Counted from the first letter of the stretch, positions 23,599-36,099 are shown. The stretch: 64,000 bases of DNA from Kalmusia sp. IMI 367209 (GCA_027946365.1 JAPEUQ010000002.1:1736001-1800000); one strand, 5' to 3'. Notes: generated from the sequence alone by a model not told the origin. Translations and numbers: made by a program.

Positions 23599-24493
23599 GA
23601 TTCTGAAAATCAACGCTGACAAAACATGGCGTTGCTGTTTAGGACGGACACGAGTTGCTCTGTGTGCATTCTCGGAAGTGTTGCGACTCCGCATTCCGCA
23701 GCTCTGACGTTACAGGGGTACCTACACTAGTCCTTTCTGAGAAAGGCGCTGCCCTGGAGAGAGTGTTGCAGGGACGCCTTTCAGCCCTCGGTGCCCTCCT
23801 CAACACCATTCGGGCGTCGGACAACTTTGCATATAATCTATCATAAACCAAGCGGAGCTATGAAGATAGTTCTCGCGATAGCACCTCCTTAATGGCGCTT
23901 TACGCGAAGCTGATAATGTACTACCTTGTTTTTTAGCTACTATATCAAATACCTCTTCGCTTATAACATACTGAGAAATTGAAAAGAAGGCTAGGGAGGA
24001 GACGTTAGGATAAGCTACGGATAGTCAAAAGTAGGTAAAAAAAAATCTCTACTAACCTTGTTCATAGAATGTCTATCTTTACAACGAAATATCAGCAGCT
24101 TACCGAGGAAAGGACGGTTCAACGTCTAGCACCCGTATTTAGAAGGTAGTAAGCTACTCGCGCGAGATTTTCGCACACCCGCATAATCACTGCAAAACGT
24201 AATTATACGAGAACACGGACGAATTAGGCAGCTTAGGACTAAAGCGGCTATCCATCGTCGTTCCCAAAGCAGATGCCACAGACACAGCGTTGGCCTAATA
24301 GGTCAGATGCCGCCTCGCAGCGTTTCGAAGACTCTGGTCCCTTCCCAAGTGGCAGTGTCCTGCTGGTGGGGGCGGAACATCGCCTGGGGCGGATAAAACG
24401 ACCAACTATATATATGGACATTGGCCCAGTGGAGTCACGATCTTGCTCGCCATTAACCAAACCTCTGTTGAGACTACCGAACTCCTGATAACA
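23599..24493. other. divergent intergenic region PAP2 / HET
   Basis: About 900 bases. The central part (23860-24240) is AT-rich with an A-run near 24038 and looks like decayed sequence. TATATATAT at 24407-24415 is a likely TATA element for the HET gene. Confidence 0.45.
24407..24415 (+). promoter_or_regulatory. TATA-like element of the HET gene
   Basis: Alternating TATATATAT about 80 bases upstream of the HET start codon. Confidence 0.4.
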
Positions 24494-26279
24494 ATGCTGC
24501 CTCCATTGGAGGGCGATGAAATTCGCATCTTAAGCATCCTCCCGGCTCCCTCAGGTCTTGATCAGACAGCCCAAATTGAATGCGACATTCGAGTGGCTCC
24601 ATTGTCGAATCTCCCCAGCTATGAGGCTCTGTCCTATGTCTGGGGCTCCGAAACAGCTTCTACACCCATTATCGTAACAGGTCATCCTATCGTTGTCTCT
24701 CAATCGCTACACAGCGCACTTTGCCGGTTGCGACTACCAGATCATGAGAGGCTGGTATGGGTTGATCAATTGTGTATTGACCAGAGGAACATCCAAGAAA
24801 AGACGCGTCAGGTCCAGCTGATGTCCGGCATCTACACCAAGCGTTGCATAATCTGGATGGGCGAGATTAAAGACGGTGTGCCTCTAGCCGATGCGTATGC
24901 TGCCGTACAGATTCTTCAGTACATGGCTGCAAGGAGGGGAGCAAAAGATCCGAACAGTGTTCCTATACCAGCGGCCTTCCCGTCACGTTTTGAGGCAGCC
25001 ATCAACGCACTAAGGGGCATAAGCAACTTTGATCAATGGTGGAATCGCATATGGACAGTGCAAGAAGCGGTGTTACCAAAGGACACGATTCTTCAATGGG
25101 GTCCGTTTGATATACGGTGGAGTATCGTGCAGCAAGCTAGAGAGGCCTGGCTAGGAGGCGGCGCTCTACGACCCCTCAACTATCCCGATGTGCGAAGCAG
25201 TGCGGGGCATACTGTCCTCACTGATTTGATGGTACACGTTGGCTGGCTCATGTCAACGAAAAGCCATCGAGGTGGACCTCTGCCGATGATCCACCGATTT
25301 CGTTTCCGTAGGGCTACCGATCCACGCGACAAGATTTACGGGCTGCTCGGTATGTTCGAGCGAAGTCGCCTTCCAGTGACAGGGGAAGTGCGATTACAGC
25401 GTCTCTACTCCTCAAGTCTTCAACACGTTGACAAAGGAGTTAATCGTTGATGAAAATGGACTGCGACCCTTGACGAATTCTCCACGGCAGCATCCTTCTG
25501 AAGCCACGCCAGGCGTACCTTCATGGGCACTCGATTTAGCTTCCTCGCTACCAAAGTACGCTCCCGAACGTTTTTATTTGTTGCACGGCTACACAGAATA
25601 CCGAGCCAGCGAAAGCCTAGGTCCGATAGATATCGGTGGGATAAGAGCGCAAGTCGGACTTGATACGTTGACCCTTACTGGAGTCCTTATCGACACTATT
25701 GTGCGCGTCCAGGATGGTTACAAGACAAAAGAATTCGGACCATTGAACTTCCCCGCTACGGAAGCTCTTCTGCACGAGTGGTACGCCATCGCCCTGGGGA
25801 GCACTTTCAACTCTAGCCAGCAGCCCAGCGTGTCCATATCGAACGACACCTACCCACGGAACGCGTACACTCGCTCCGAGGCTTTCGCAAAAGTAGCCTT
25901 GGGCGACGTGATTCGTGGGGTCAACCAAGTGCCAGCGCGACGAGCAAACAATAATGACATACAGGATATCTGGAAGCTTATGCGCGGACAGGGCGGAGCG
26001 GTCAAACACGAAACACGGCGGACTGTGTACGGAATGATGAATAACCACAACTTGTTCGTCACCGAGATTGGTCTGATGGGTTCTGGGCACGTGGATACAC
26101 AAATTGGAGACGAAGTCTGGGTTTTCAAAGGAGGCAATGTTCCCTTCGTTGTTAGACCGCGAATAGGTAAGGGCGAGCATGGGTATTCATTCGTTGGTCA
26201 GTGTTTTGTTCAGGGAATCATGAGGGGGGAGATTGCGAGTTGGGAAGGGCTGGTGGAGAAGGATGTGTGTCTTTATTAG
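24494..26279 (+). CDS. HET-domain (heterokaryon incompatibility) protein, one-base frame break
   Basis: HET domain proteins act as executioners in fungal vegetative incompatibility and related cell-death responses. The start at 24494 (MLPPLEGDEIRILSILPA) matches the family; an in-frame ATG at 24443 is also available. The HET motifs are in order: SYEALSYVWGS near residue 50, VWVDQLCIDQ near 95, WWNRIWTVQEAVL near 190, then RRATDPRDKIYGLLGMF. The frame changes between 25380 and 25395. The HET-typical continuation DYSVSTPQVFNTLTKELI is in the next frame, and dropping one base at about 25391 joins them. The C-terminal half continues to 26279 (about 594 residues), without repeats or a second known domain. 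It is truncated to about 318 residues if the break is real. Confidence 0.87.
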
Positions 26280-27895
26280 TATTGCAGTAATGTTTTGCGG
26301 TCATGAGTCTTTCAATCTGCGTTGTAGGACATTATCGAAACCACCTAACAAATTATGTGTTGTAAAGGATTTGTTGACGGTGATATGCGTGGTTGGATTG
26401 GCTCGATCGTACATAAACATGTACAATATCTATCTCCACCGATCGGCTCTTTTCTTAGTGACTCAAAGGTACAACCTAAAGTTCCCCTTCTGTGCATACC
26501 CCTATCGCCACACCTTCCCCACCTTGCCAAGCTCACATTGCTCATCCGCTCCTACAGTCCGAGCCTTCAACCTGGACCTCTGTACTCATGGTTGTCGAGT
26601 GCCCACCTCTGAACTGGCTAGGGCCGGTAATATAGATGACAGTGCCATCAGTGCGCGTGTAATAGCCTGGAGCGACGGTCCATGGGTTGTTGGGACGCAA
26701 TGCTATCCAGAGTTAGTAGACAATTTTTGATCATTGGAAGGCAAGAAAGAAAAATGGTACTGACACGTACTTATCAGGTCGGTAGCGGCGCCGTCACAAT
26801 TGCTAGACGGATTGCTGGAAGAAACAGGAGCGGAGGAAGGATTGGTGCTTTTTTTCGACATTACTTCAAATTGATTCGCGTTCGGCTGATGACAATGTTG
26901 CTGGGAGGTATGATTACGAGTTCAGAAGGGAATCCACTTGTCATTATATAGAGTCGGGCTGGTGTGTTGCCGTCTATTTTATGGTATCATAGCCTGCCCG
27001 GCTCTGCGCCCTATGGGGCATTCTTCTCTGATTCCAATTTCTTGTGGATTGGGATCTGGGGTCTCATTGTTGTAGATGTCTGTCGTGTTTGGAAGTAGAC
27101 CGGCTATTTTTTGGGGTCTCAGAGGCTATGAACGTCATTCACGTGTGTTGGTTGTTCTATAGGAACTCATTACTGCTAGGCTTGAAACAATAGCGCCGCA
27201 CGTGTGTGCTTCGCCGAATGGGGTCTCACGAGAATGGTTGAAGTTTTCAGGCGTCAAGGCAGCTAAGGCAGCTTCGGTATCAGTACAGAGCTCTACGGCG
27301 CTATGCATAGCTTCGGATTAATTAGCCTAGATTATATCAGTCTAGCATCAATTATCTCATACAATCCTAGTAGGTGCTGATGTCCCTGCTCATCGACGTC
27401 GCGTGGCCGCTAGCCACACCGGATTCCCATCATCGCCTCCCGTGGCCAAGCACGGGCCACAATTGAAGTCCTTTGCAACGACCAATCAAGTGCTCGCAGC
27501 CCTAGCGCCTCTCTGCACCGTCGACCAAGCTGAGAAACATAAGGCTTGCCTGCCGCCCGTCACGTCTTCGGCTTTGACACCATCGATCACCCCGCCAGTA
27601 CTTTGCGCGTGCGCTCGACGAGCGCACTAGACTTGTGAGTTTTCACCGCTAACCAATCGAGCGCTGTTCCAATAGGTTTAGTCTGAAGCTGACGACCACC
27701 TACATCTAGTCCTAGCCTTGGGAATAAGTTTGGCCCTGCGCGAAGCTTTAGCTTCGCGCAGCCGCCATCCAGAGGCATCACCGTGATCATCTAAACAAAC
27801 GAGAGTCCCCTTCACCGTGGGCTGGATGCTGCCCAAGTTGGGTTGACTTAGACCTATGGGAGGAGACAAACGCGGTCGAAAGTTCTAGTCCCTCG
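26280..27895. other. intergenic, possibly decayed element
   Basis: About 1.6 kb. No gene supported. The part from 27370 to 27800 is richer in GC than its surroundings and contains a 24-base inverted repeat (27737-27760); it may be a remnant of a mobile element. The first exon of the following zinc-finger gene must lie in or beyond its last part. Confidence 0.4.
27737..27760. repeat. near-perfect 24-base inverted repeat
   Basis: Arms TGCGCGAAGCT and AGCTTCGCGCA are fully complementary with a two-base TT spacer. Could form a hairpin or bind a dimeric factor. No partner copy was noticed nearby. Confidence 0.7.
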
Positions 27896-28701
27896 TTGAG
27901 TCCAGAAAATCTGAGACCTACTACTTATAGGACGGCTCCCTTGTTGAGTCCGGACATCTCCACTGCTATTGCGCCGCAAGGCCATTCCGTGGATGGTTGT
28001 CTGGGACCTACATTGTTCGGGAGCGATACCACGCCTAATTTTATAGATTGGCTATCAGAACCCACCGACCCGCTTGTTCCCTCCATTAGTCTGAGCGACC
28101 TTGATGACTTCTCAACTTTCTTTACCGATCCAAACTCTAACGACCACTTATACTTGCCTTTGCTCGGGAATGAAGAAGATACAGCCCCACTGTTTTATCA
28201 GCCTGCAGATAGCTCACAAACGCCAAGTGCAACACTTTCAGAATCGTCAAGCGAAGCCCAATCATCAGACTCTTCCCGGGTTTCAATTGCTCCTAGTTCT
28301 GCCGATCCCATAGGAAGAAAAGCTTGCATTCTAACGCCTATACCGCCCGAATCAAATCAGCGTCTCCTCGTCCGCGTAACTCCACGACTGGTATGTCCTC
28401 ATTGTCCCGAAGCTTTCTCTCGAGACGAGTCTCTTAAGTAAGTTGTCCTCCCTGTCCTCGTATATTTGGTGACCTTCAGTTTTGTCCATCTACTAATGCT
28501 TGCATCAGACGACATATTTCCCGGACACACTTTTCATGCGACGTCTGCGGCGAAGTTTTCAAATGGAGGAAGACACGCGATAATCATAGGAAGAGGAAGC
28601 ATTATGGCATAACACATAAGTGCGATTTGTGTAATTACGCGACTGCACAATTACAAAACCTGAAAAGACATAGACGGGCCGTGCACAAGATTGCTTCGTA
28701 A
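27896..28701 (+). CDS. C2H2 zinc-finger protein, 5' end unresolved
   Basis: A probable DNA-binding regulator. Two exons are visible: up to 28437, then 28509-28701; the 71-base intron has a GTAAGT donor. Three C2H2 fingers lie at the C-terminus. The first spans the intron (CPHCPEAFSRDESLKRHISR then TH), the second is CDVCGEVFKWRKTRDNHRKR then KH, and the third is CDLCNYATAQLQNLKRHRRA then VH. The region before them is acidic and Ser/Pro-rich with DLDDFSTFF, like an activation domain. No ATG exists in this frame before the fingers, and the frame is open back to 27752, so either an upstream exon supplies the start or the 5' end is lost. The given start is only a conservative limit. Confidence 0.75.
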
Positions 28702-29367
28702 CCCCAGAGACTAGACAAGACATCTTTGCACCCCCCTTTAGAGGACTTGGAAAGTTTGGAGGTACGAGATGTGTCGTCAGGTCACTCAGCTGAAAGCTGT
28801 CATTCCAGCCCACGGAGCTGCGGGACTCGAGCGCGTCACGATGATCTACGAAGGAGGGCTCAGAATGATGGCCACGCAGAACCAGTCGTTCGCGCCGAGG
28901 TCGGGTGGCACAGATCTCTAGCAGCCCTCAAGCCCTCTCGTCAGGGTGTTTTCCTATATTTCGCCCTATGTAGTCGCGAACGACATTCTATGCAATTCAT
29001 CATATGAATCACGGTTTGCTAATGACTGAGTGATTGACGAGCCTCCGTGAATTAGTTTTTCTCGTTAGTTGAACTCCAAGCCAGTATCATTCTGTTGAAG
29101 TCCAGCTACCCCCGAGACTTATAGCAGCGTTAACAAAGCTGCGGAAATCAGGCTGTGCAATTTTCTGACTCGGCTCGTCCGCTTCAGCTGACGTAGAAGG
29201 CGTGGCGAGGGTAAATTTTGATTGGCCAGGTTATGAGGTCTCACCTCTTGATTGGCTGGATTTGGTGGTCTCCAATGTCACCTGCAAATTGGGTATCCGT
29301 CTAAGACTGCCCATCGTACCTACATCTTCGAGAGAAAATTCACTTCTATTTCCCCCTAGCTATCGAC
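28702..29367. other. intergenic
   Basis: About 670 bases. Open frames directly after the zinc-finger stop (28726-29007) show no recognisable domain. Upstream of the 29368 gene no TATA box is obvious. Confidence 0.4.
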
Positions 29368-31819
29368 ATGAGACGTCATCAAGCTATCCTGCGAGACACG
29401 AGGCCTCAGAACTCAACTGGGTTGTCGCACCCACCTAGTAACATTTGTGAAGCTGTTCATACCTCTCTGCGACAAGCCCCAGATATCTCAACACGAGATA
29501 TCCGACAGCCTCGCGAAGAGAAAAATAAGACGAGTAATTCGAGGACCAAGGAGCAGAATGCGAAAGTTACGGTCACAGTAGAACGTGTCAAAGAGTGTAG
29601 GGAGGGCAAATGCTTCCGGTCGTGCGGTTACGAAACAGGATTACGCACTGTTTTTGACGATACTAACATGGCTTTCATCGCCTTAAAACTGAACTGGGAA
29701 AACCCATGGCTGAAAAGACTTGAAGGACTTCACGAGGAATTATTATCATGTGAAGAGGCACTTGACAACTATTGGGAACCAACAACGGACCGCAACCTGC
29801 GCTACCCCGTGAAAGACTGCTTTGAAATCATTCCGCACTACTTCGATCAGTTACTGGTATCATACGACTCTTTCTTGCTTGAGTTTTCCCCACGGAGCCG
29901 TGATACTCCGGAACGCGATGATACACCAGATCGCGATGATAGCACTGTCTGGTCTTTGTTATTCAAGCAATCAAGGTGTAGAACATTGTGTAGGATCAAT
30001 TCGGCACATAAGACTGCCTTTCGTATTACAGCACTTCAGAGTCCTCGAAGAATTGTTGATTCTTTTCACCCTGACATAGAAAGCGCTGCAGCAAACCCTA
30101 GGATAGAGGGTTACTTTGATTTTGAACAAAACTCCGACACCAAAGATAACGTGTATGGGGATGATGATTGGGTTGGGCACCGAAAGCTGGACGAGTGGAA
30201 ACGCAGTGCTGGGAAGAACAAAAGTTGGAAATGCCTGCCGAGATCACGAGAGAATTCTTGGACGTAAGTCAGCTATGTTTGGTGTTAGATTCTTCTAATG
30301 ATCTTCGCGTAGCTATAAGTCTACTCAACAAAACTTGCCCGCGGTGCTGCTGAAACGATCAAGATTGAAGCAAGATTACTCCACAAACTGTAGGCCCGAG
30401 ACAAAGAAATCCAAAGGGACCAAGGAAGCCAGACAGTTATATAAGCCAAAGAAGGCCAGAAAATTGGATCAGTATGGCTTTCACGAAGCAGTAAACAACG
30501 ATTTCCAAGAATGGGCAGATGCTTATTCAGAGTTGATATACCCAGACATTCAAATCAACGGATCTCCGAAAAAGGCTTTCGAGATGGCTTTTCACAACCG
30601 CGAAGATTGGAAAGCATTTCTGACCGTCGCTTCTACGGACCCAGGGCCTTTTCCCGAATCACTTGAGGATTATTGTACCACTATATTCGGACTATCTGAC
30701 GTCAATTATGATTTTATAAAGAGCCTCCGGCGTGTCTATGAAGACTTGTTTTATTGCGTGCACGCGGTTTTCGAATTCGTCGAGAGGATAGCAAACGAGT
30801 TGCAAATGCCCCGTGGAAGAAGTATGCTGCAAAAAGTCACGTTTCCACTCGCTTTACCAGCGCGGCTTGACCACGTGTGCAAACATATGGCATATGTTCG
30901 ATGCCTTGGAATCGTAGTACAAAAAGAAGCCGAAGCTCTAGAGCATATCTATCGCCAAATGCAACATAAAAATGAGAGTGAAAAGCAGGTCTTTGTCTCG
31001 CAAAAAAAATCCTGCAAGACCTCGGTCAATACAGAACGTGATAACCAACGGGGCGGGCAGGGACCACGAGAGCATGAGATACAGCCACGAAGGCGGGATG
31101 ATCTACAAAGTGTGAGCATTTCGAGTCCTAAGGCCGTTCCGAAGAGTGAGTGTGTCCATGAAGTTCCTAAGAACTACAAGTTTCTTCCACAGTCTGCGAA
31201 GCGACGGCTCCGAAAGAGACGACAAAAGGCCAAATTCAAGCCGGGACAACCTTTGGAGATCGCTGCACGGCAGGAGAAACACATCGCAGATGGGACATCA
31301 CCATACACCTACTGCCATGGGGTATGCTATTCTTATAGCTGCGGACACAACGACCGCTTCCTGTGCCCTAGTTGTCGTAATGCTTGGGAAAAGGGAAACA
31401 TCGGACAGTGTCAATTACGTTTGCGAAAGGTGCTTGATCAATGTCCTCTGGATAGGCTGTATCGATACTACCCCCATCCATGTAGCACATGTCCTTGGCC
31501 TGAGCGTCCTAGTCTGCCCCATAGTGAGCGCCACGAAAGATACATACCCGACGATGTTTTGCAATGGCTGCAAGGCCAAATTATTCTCCGTCGTTTTCGA
31601 GAAACGAGCAATGTACGTTGTGAGATTTCTGAACGAGGCTGTTGTTTGCTAGTGCCTTCGTCCCTAGAACCATTGCGAATCGGGCCTGCGCGCGGATGGT
31701 CGGAGTGTACTCATAGAATAGAGGAGTTTGAAGACGCTTGGATGACGGATTATGAGCAACGCGAAGAAGATGAGGCAAATCTCTTTGGGAAACACTTTCA
31801 ACTATCTGTTTATCGATGA
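29368..31819 (+). CDS. hypothetical protein with Cys/His cluster, about 800 residues
   Basis: Not recognised. Two exons, 29368-30263 and 30313-31819; the 49-base intron has a perfect GTAAGT donor and TAG acceptor and the phase matches, so the two long open frames are one gene of 800 codons. A shorter start at 29670 (MAFIALKLNWENPW) is possible. The N-terminal half is acidic and helical. The middle (30970-31250) is very basic, with SAKRRLRKRRQKAKF near residue 600, probably a nuclear signal. A Cys/His cluster follows at about residues 630-700: YCHGVCYSYSCGHNDRFLCP, then SCRNAW, then CPLD, then HPCSTCPW. The spacing suggests bound zinc but fits no finger class I know. The C-terminus is acidic. 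Confidence 0.75.
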
Positions 31820-32152
31820 GTGCATAGCTTAATAAATATTCGAATCGATTAGGCTCGATTCAATAGCTCTTATCAAAGATAATAACAAGTGAAAAATAGC
31901 GCCATTGGTATCGTGTAAAAGTGAATGATGCAAAAAAGGAGCAGTTACATAGCATTACTTAGAGAGAACGGAGGTAGTAGTGTCATCTATTACTATTCGT
32001 TTGGAGACGCCGCGCATGTGTCAAAATAATACGTTAGGAAAAGGTTAATAAGTTTCAATCCAACTGCTTTAGACTGCCACCAACAGTCGTGGACGAGAGA
32101 AAGAAGTGTGATCAGAATGTTCATATGCGTGATGCTCCAATGAAACCTGGTC
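31820..32152. other. convergent intergenic region
   Basis: 333 AT-rich bases between the 3' ends of the Cys/His protein and the MFS gene. It should hold both terminators; AATAAATATT follows the first stop within 30 bases. Confidence 0.45.
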
Positions 32153-35100
32153 TCAAATTTTCCCCTTATTCGGAATCACTTTGTTAAGCTGGGTGCCTAG
32201 CCAGGAGGATTCTCTCCATGATCTAGCATCTACAAGGTCAATTAGTTGGATGGAACTAAAACTTTTACCGCTAGTGCACGTACATATTTTATCAATGCCT
32301 TCTAACGTTTCTCTTCTCGTCTCGTAAACAAACAGCAAAGACAGAATCCAGAATACAACATTCAGAAACCTGGTCATGTCAGCATAGGAACTTGTGAGAC
32401 AGAGAGCGTCTTACCCAAAAGCCATCCAGAACCATCCTGTATTAGCTGCTTTTGTGAGACCTTGCGGAATACAAAAGCTCAGCACAGAAGCTAAGAAAAA
32501 GTTGGTGAAAACCTAGGAATGTTGATCAATCATTGCATGCTAGAGAAAAGAATGGGGTTAGAGCTTACTGCGAGACTCATTCCGAGCTCCCGCACTATTA
32601 ACGGGAATACTTCTGAGGAGACAACAAATGCAGCAGGACCTTCGCCGATCGAAAAGAACTAGCGATAAGTTTAATGTATAGGCTCGTATTCATGGACCTA
32701 TAGCGGAGTTAGAAACTCACCACAGTGAATAGAATGGTGAAGGCGTAGAATACACCGGATCTCGTATTTGACTCCGATTCTGGGAGAAATAGTGCACCGC
32801 CACAGATGACTAGACAGAGTGCCATGAACGGAAATGTGAACTTGAGCAGAGCACGGCGGCCTCCTCCATCAATGAAGAAGAGCGGAATCAACGTTGAACT
32901 GACAATATCAGTAATAATAACGCTTCAAAAGGGTTACATCACATACAAGTATTGCACGAGACCGAAGTATATAGAGAATATCAGAGCTTTCTCCCTGTCG
33001 TCAGGTGACAAATCAAGCAAGTCCCCTTCACTGCTCATAGCTTTCGCGAACGTGATGGAAGACATGAATGCGAGAATATTGATCTGCGTAGGATCAGTAT
33101 GAGCCGCTGACCGGGATAGAGGGATATATAGTACGCCGCATGCTTGTTGAGCTGCCATTACACACTGGCTGGCACGAAGGGAACTATTCATCTTAGTAAA
33201 GAGGATTCGATAACATACTCTGGCTACTTGCCGCCGTATGTGGTCAACATTCCATAGAATCCTGAATCTCATCAACCAGCTAGGGTTCTCCAATCGAACT
33301 TGCGTGTCATTCATCATTTGGGTGTCGTGTTCATCATGTCCAGAAGCTTGAAGACTCTCTGCACGATGAACACTCCTGGTCTGGAAATTCTCTTCAGATG
33401 AGTCATTTGAGTGAGAATCATCTAATTGTGGCACATGAGAGGATCTACCACGCCTTGTGCGTGTGGGTTCTTCCGAGTTTAATTCAGGAGTTGATACGGA
33501 GTTCGGTGCTGCCTCTGAATAGGAATGCCGCGTTCCAGGAGGCATGGATTGGGATTCATTGATGTGATCGGCCATGTCGAGGTTTTCTGGACTTAAGATG
33601 GGGACGCTCTGCGCGAGTCTAGTATTATAGATACTAGATGGCCGTCTATGCAGATCTGAGCGTCGAGATAGGTCATTTTGCTGCGAAAGAGTCGCCGCCG
33701 GTGTAGATTCTTGATCCTCAAGATCTTGCATTTCGTTACTCATTTCGCACGAATGATTGCTTGCGTAGTCCGAAGCCTTCTTTGCCTCAAGCTCTTCCTT
33801 ATATGCTTTTTCCTCCGCTTCCAATCGACGGAAAATCATGTATAGCTCCCCGCATGCTATGATTGGGCTTGGCAATTGGTGCAGAAGAATCTGGGCGTTG
33901 AGGGCTTCGCGATATCTATTCTTCTTTAAAAGCCATCGAGGGGACTCTGAAATATATGTCAGGTTGCAAGATTGAAGTAGGAAGGTTGGAGACAGTACCA
34001 ACGCAAAATAAGATTAGGGTGAGGAACATTAGTGCTGGTATACTTGATACACCAATCATGACCTGCCAATTAGGCCGATTCTCGGTGTAGTAATATATTA
34101 TTAGATTCGTGATGCTTCCAACAAGAATTCCAAAAGTGTCGAAAAGTTGCCAGCACATGGATAATTTACCTAGATGAATGCTTAGTTTGATCATTGGTTC
34201 GACAATCGTGGGAACGATGGTACCTCGAATTTCCTTCGGAGATGTCTCGGAAAGGTATATAGGCACCTGAGAAAGGCTCCTATAAGTCTGAGAATTGAGC
34301 GTTGGAGGCAAGATACATACTACTGATGCCTTTGCACCCATCCTACATTCAAGTCATTGTCTGAAAAAGTCGCATAATGATAATTGTGGACTTACCCCAC
34401 CCCTAGTATGATTCTACACCACATGAATTCGAACCTGATGTGTCAGTAGAAGGAGCTCATAGCGGAGTTGTAATACGCACCAGGTTTTCACAAAGAATGT
34501 GCCTAGATGTGAAATAGTTAGCATATCAATTTGCTCTATATCATTCATACTGGCGAGGATTACAAATAACGGGAATCAGACTGGCGCACCCCCCAAGTAC
34601 GATAGCCCACCGCCTCCCGAGTCCCGCATCAATCAGTGTATCTGCTCCCATACTTCCCACGAAGGCTCCTACAAAGAAGGGCGCTGCATTAAGCCAGCCG
34701 AAAATAAGGCTACCAGGAGAGCGAGATATATCGACGTGAAGTTGTTCAGGCCAAACGATATTGGCACCTAATATGATGTGAGTTGAATTGCAAGTTAGGC
34801 CAAAATAGCCGTTATCATCGTACCACTCATAGAAGCTTGGTCCCAACCCCTAATTGAATAGATATTAATATAGAACGACCCCTTTGAATATGTGACATAC
34901 TGAGTCATGGCTGCAAGGAAACAGGTACAGAATATGGTCCATTGTGCCCCACTTAGGGTTTTCATATGATCCCAATCTGACTTTCTGTGGTTACCATGAC
35001 CCTGGTTATCGAATGGATCGAGCGCGAAGTCAATGATCGTGAAAAAAAGTTTCTTGACGATATTGGATTCTGTCTCGTACTCATCTTTGTATTTTGTCTT

Positions 35101-35454
35101 ACGCCCGAATCTTCGGATGGATGTTTTCTGTCGGGATTTTAGATTGGAAAGTAACCGTTGATGATCAGTGTAGTTTTCTCGTTCCTGGTCTGTGTGACGA
35201 GGGTATTTGTATTCCATGTTGACGGCTTCATCAAGGTCGTGAAATACTAAAGCCCCTTTGATGAAGTCGTCTTCATCGACAATGTCACCTAATCCATGGG
35301 CTCTCCAAAACATTCTTGCTTTTTCCATCGCTTCATCGAATCTTTCTCCTGCTAAAGGATTATCCGGCCTGTTTGATAGAATGTCAGGCTGAGATTAACG
35401 AGCATGCAGGCCTTACACGTACGGAATGTGGTACTGGCTGTTTGAGCCTGCCAT
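32153..35454 (-). CDS. MFS transporter, sugar-porter family, with long central loop
   Basis: About 869 residues, predicted plasma-membrane sugar or polyol porter. Fourteen exons (minus), with boundaries 35454-35423, 35368-34824, 34767-34564, 34502-34481, 34434-34396, 34342-34321, 34266-33999, 33946-33219, 33164-33135, 33083-32947, 32898-32721, 32658-32569, 32512-32415, 32369-32153; phases agree at every join. The 33165-33218 intron is the least certain. The N-terminus shows the cytoplasmic extension of this subfamily (PDNPLAGERF, KGALVFHD). The sugar-porter motif ESPRWLLKKNR follows TM6. The loop between TM6 and TM7, normally about 60-80 residues, is about 230 and Ser/Glu/Asn-rich. The 3' half has GEGPAAFVVSSEVFPLIVRE. 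Thirteen introns, some exons only 22 bases, is unusual for this kind of genome. Confidence 0.85.
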
Positions 35455-36099
35455 CGCTGCAAGGCTGCCAAGAACAGTCCTGTTGTGGTTCAACGTGAGC
35501 CTTCAAAACAGCAGGGCTATCTCAAGATCAAAGTGAAAGCCTTTTAACAGAAATGTGCATCCACATGTCGAGTTTCCGCCTGAAACATAGGTCTTCTTTC
35601 TGGCATGAAGGATGCAAACCCGCCATCGACGCAGCCGGAGAGCCAATCGTACGCATCGGGGAAGTCGAATCGAATCATCTACAACGCCCTTCAATGCCAG
35701 CACGGTCCACCTGGCTGCAGCGATTTTTCGTTCTTGCACTAGGGCGTGCCAAAGCCAATTATAGAACACGGCGATGAAGGACTTTGCAGCATTTCCGGTG
35801 AGTTATTGCTCGTATATGTAATGAGCGTGACGTAAAGCCCTCCACACTTCCGCAAGGCAGTCGTGCTGACGTTGGCGTTCCAAGCTAAGCCTGTTGTACA
35901 ACCACACCGTGCATTGTGGCTTGTACTTTATGCGCCAATCAATCGCGATGCGATAGCAGATCTTGTCACAGAACCCCGGATTTAGCCTTGGGGGAATTAG
36001 GGCTAGTCGTTGTTCATGAACAAAAGCTAAATAATAATGTCCGTGTATCATTTCCACATTGGCAATAAAATTACGGCTCCATCCGAGATGTTTGTGAGC
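35455..36099. other. intergenic, MFS promoter side
   Basis: 645 bases between the MFS start and the 3' end of the CorA-like gene. Short frames on both strands (35503-35777) overlap and are not supported. No clear motif. Confidence 0.4.
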
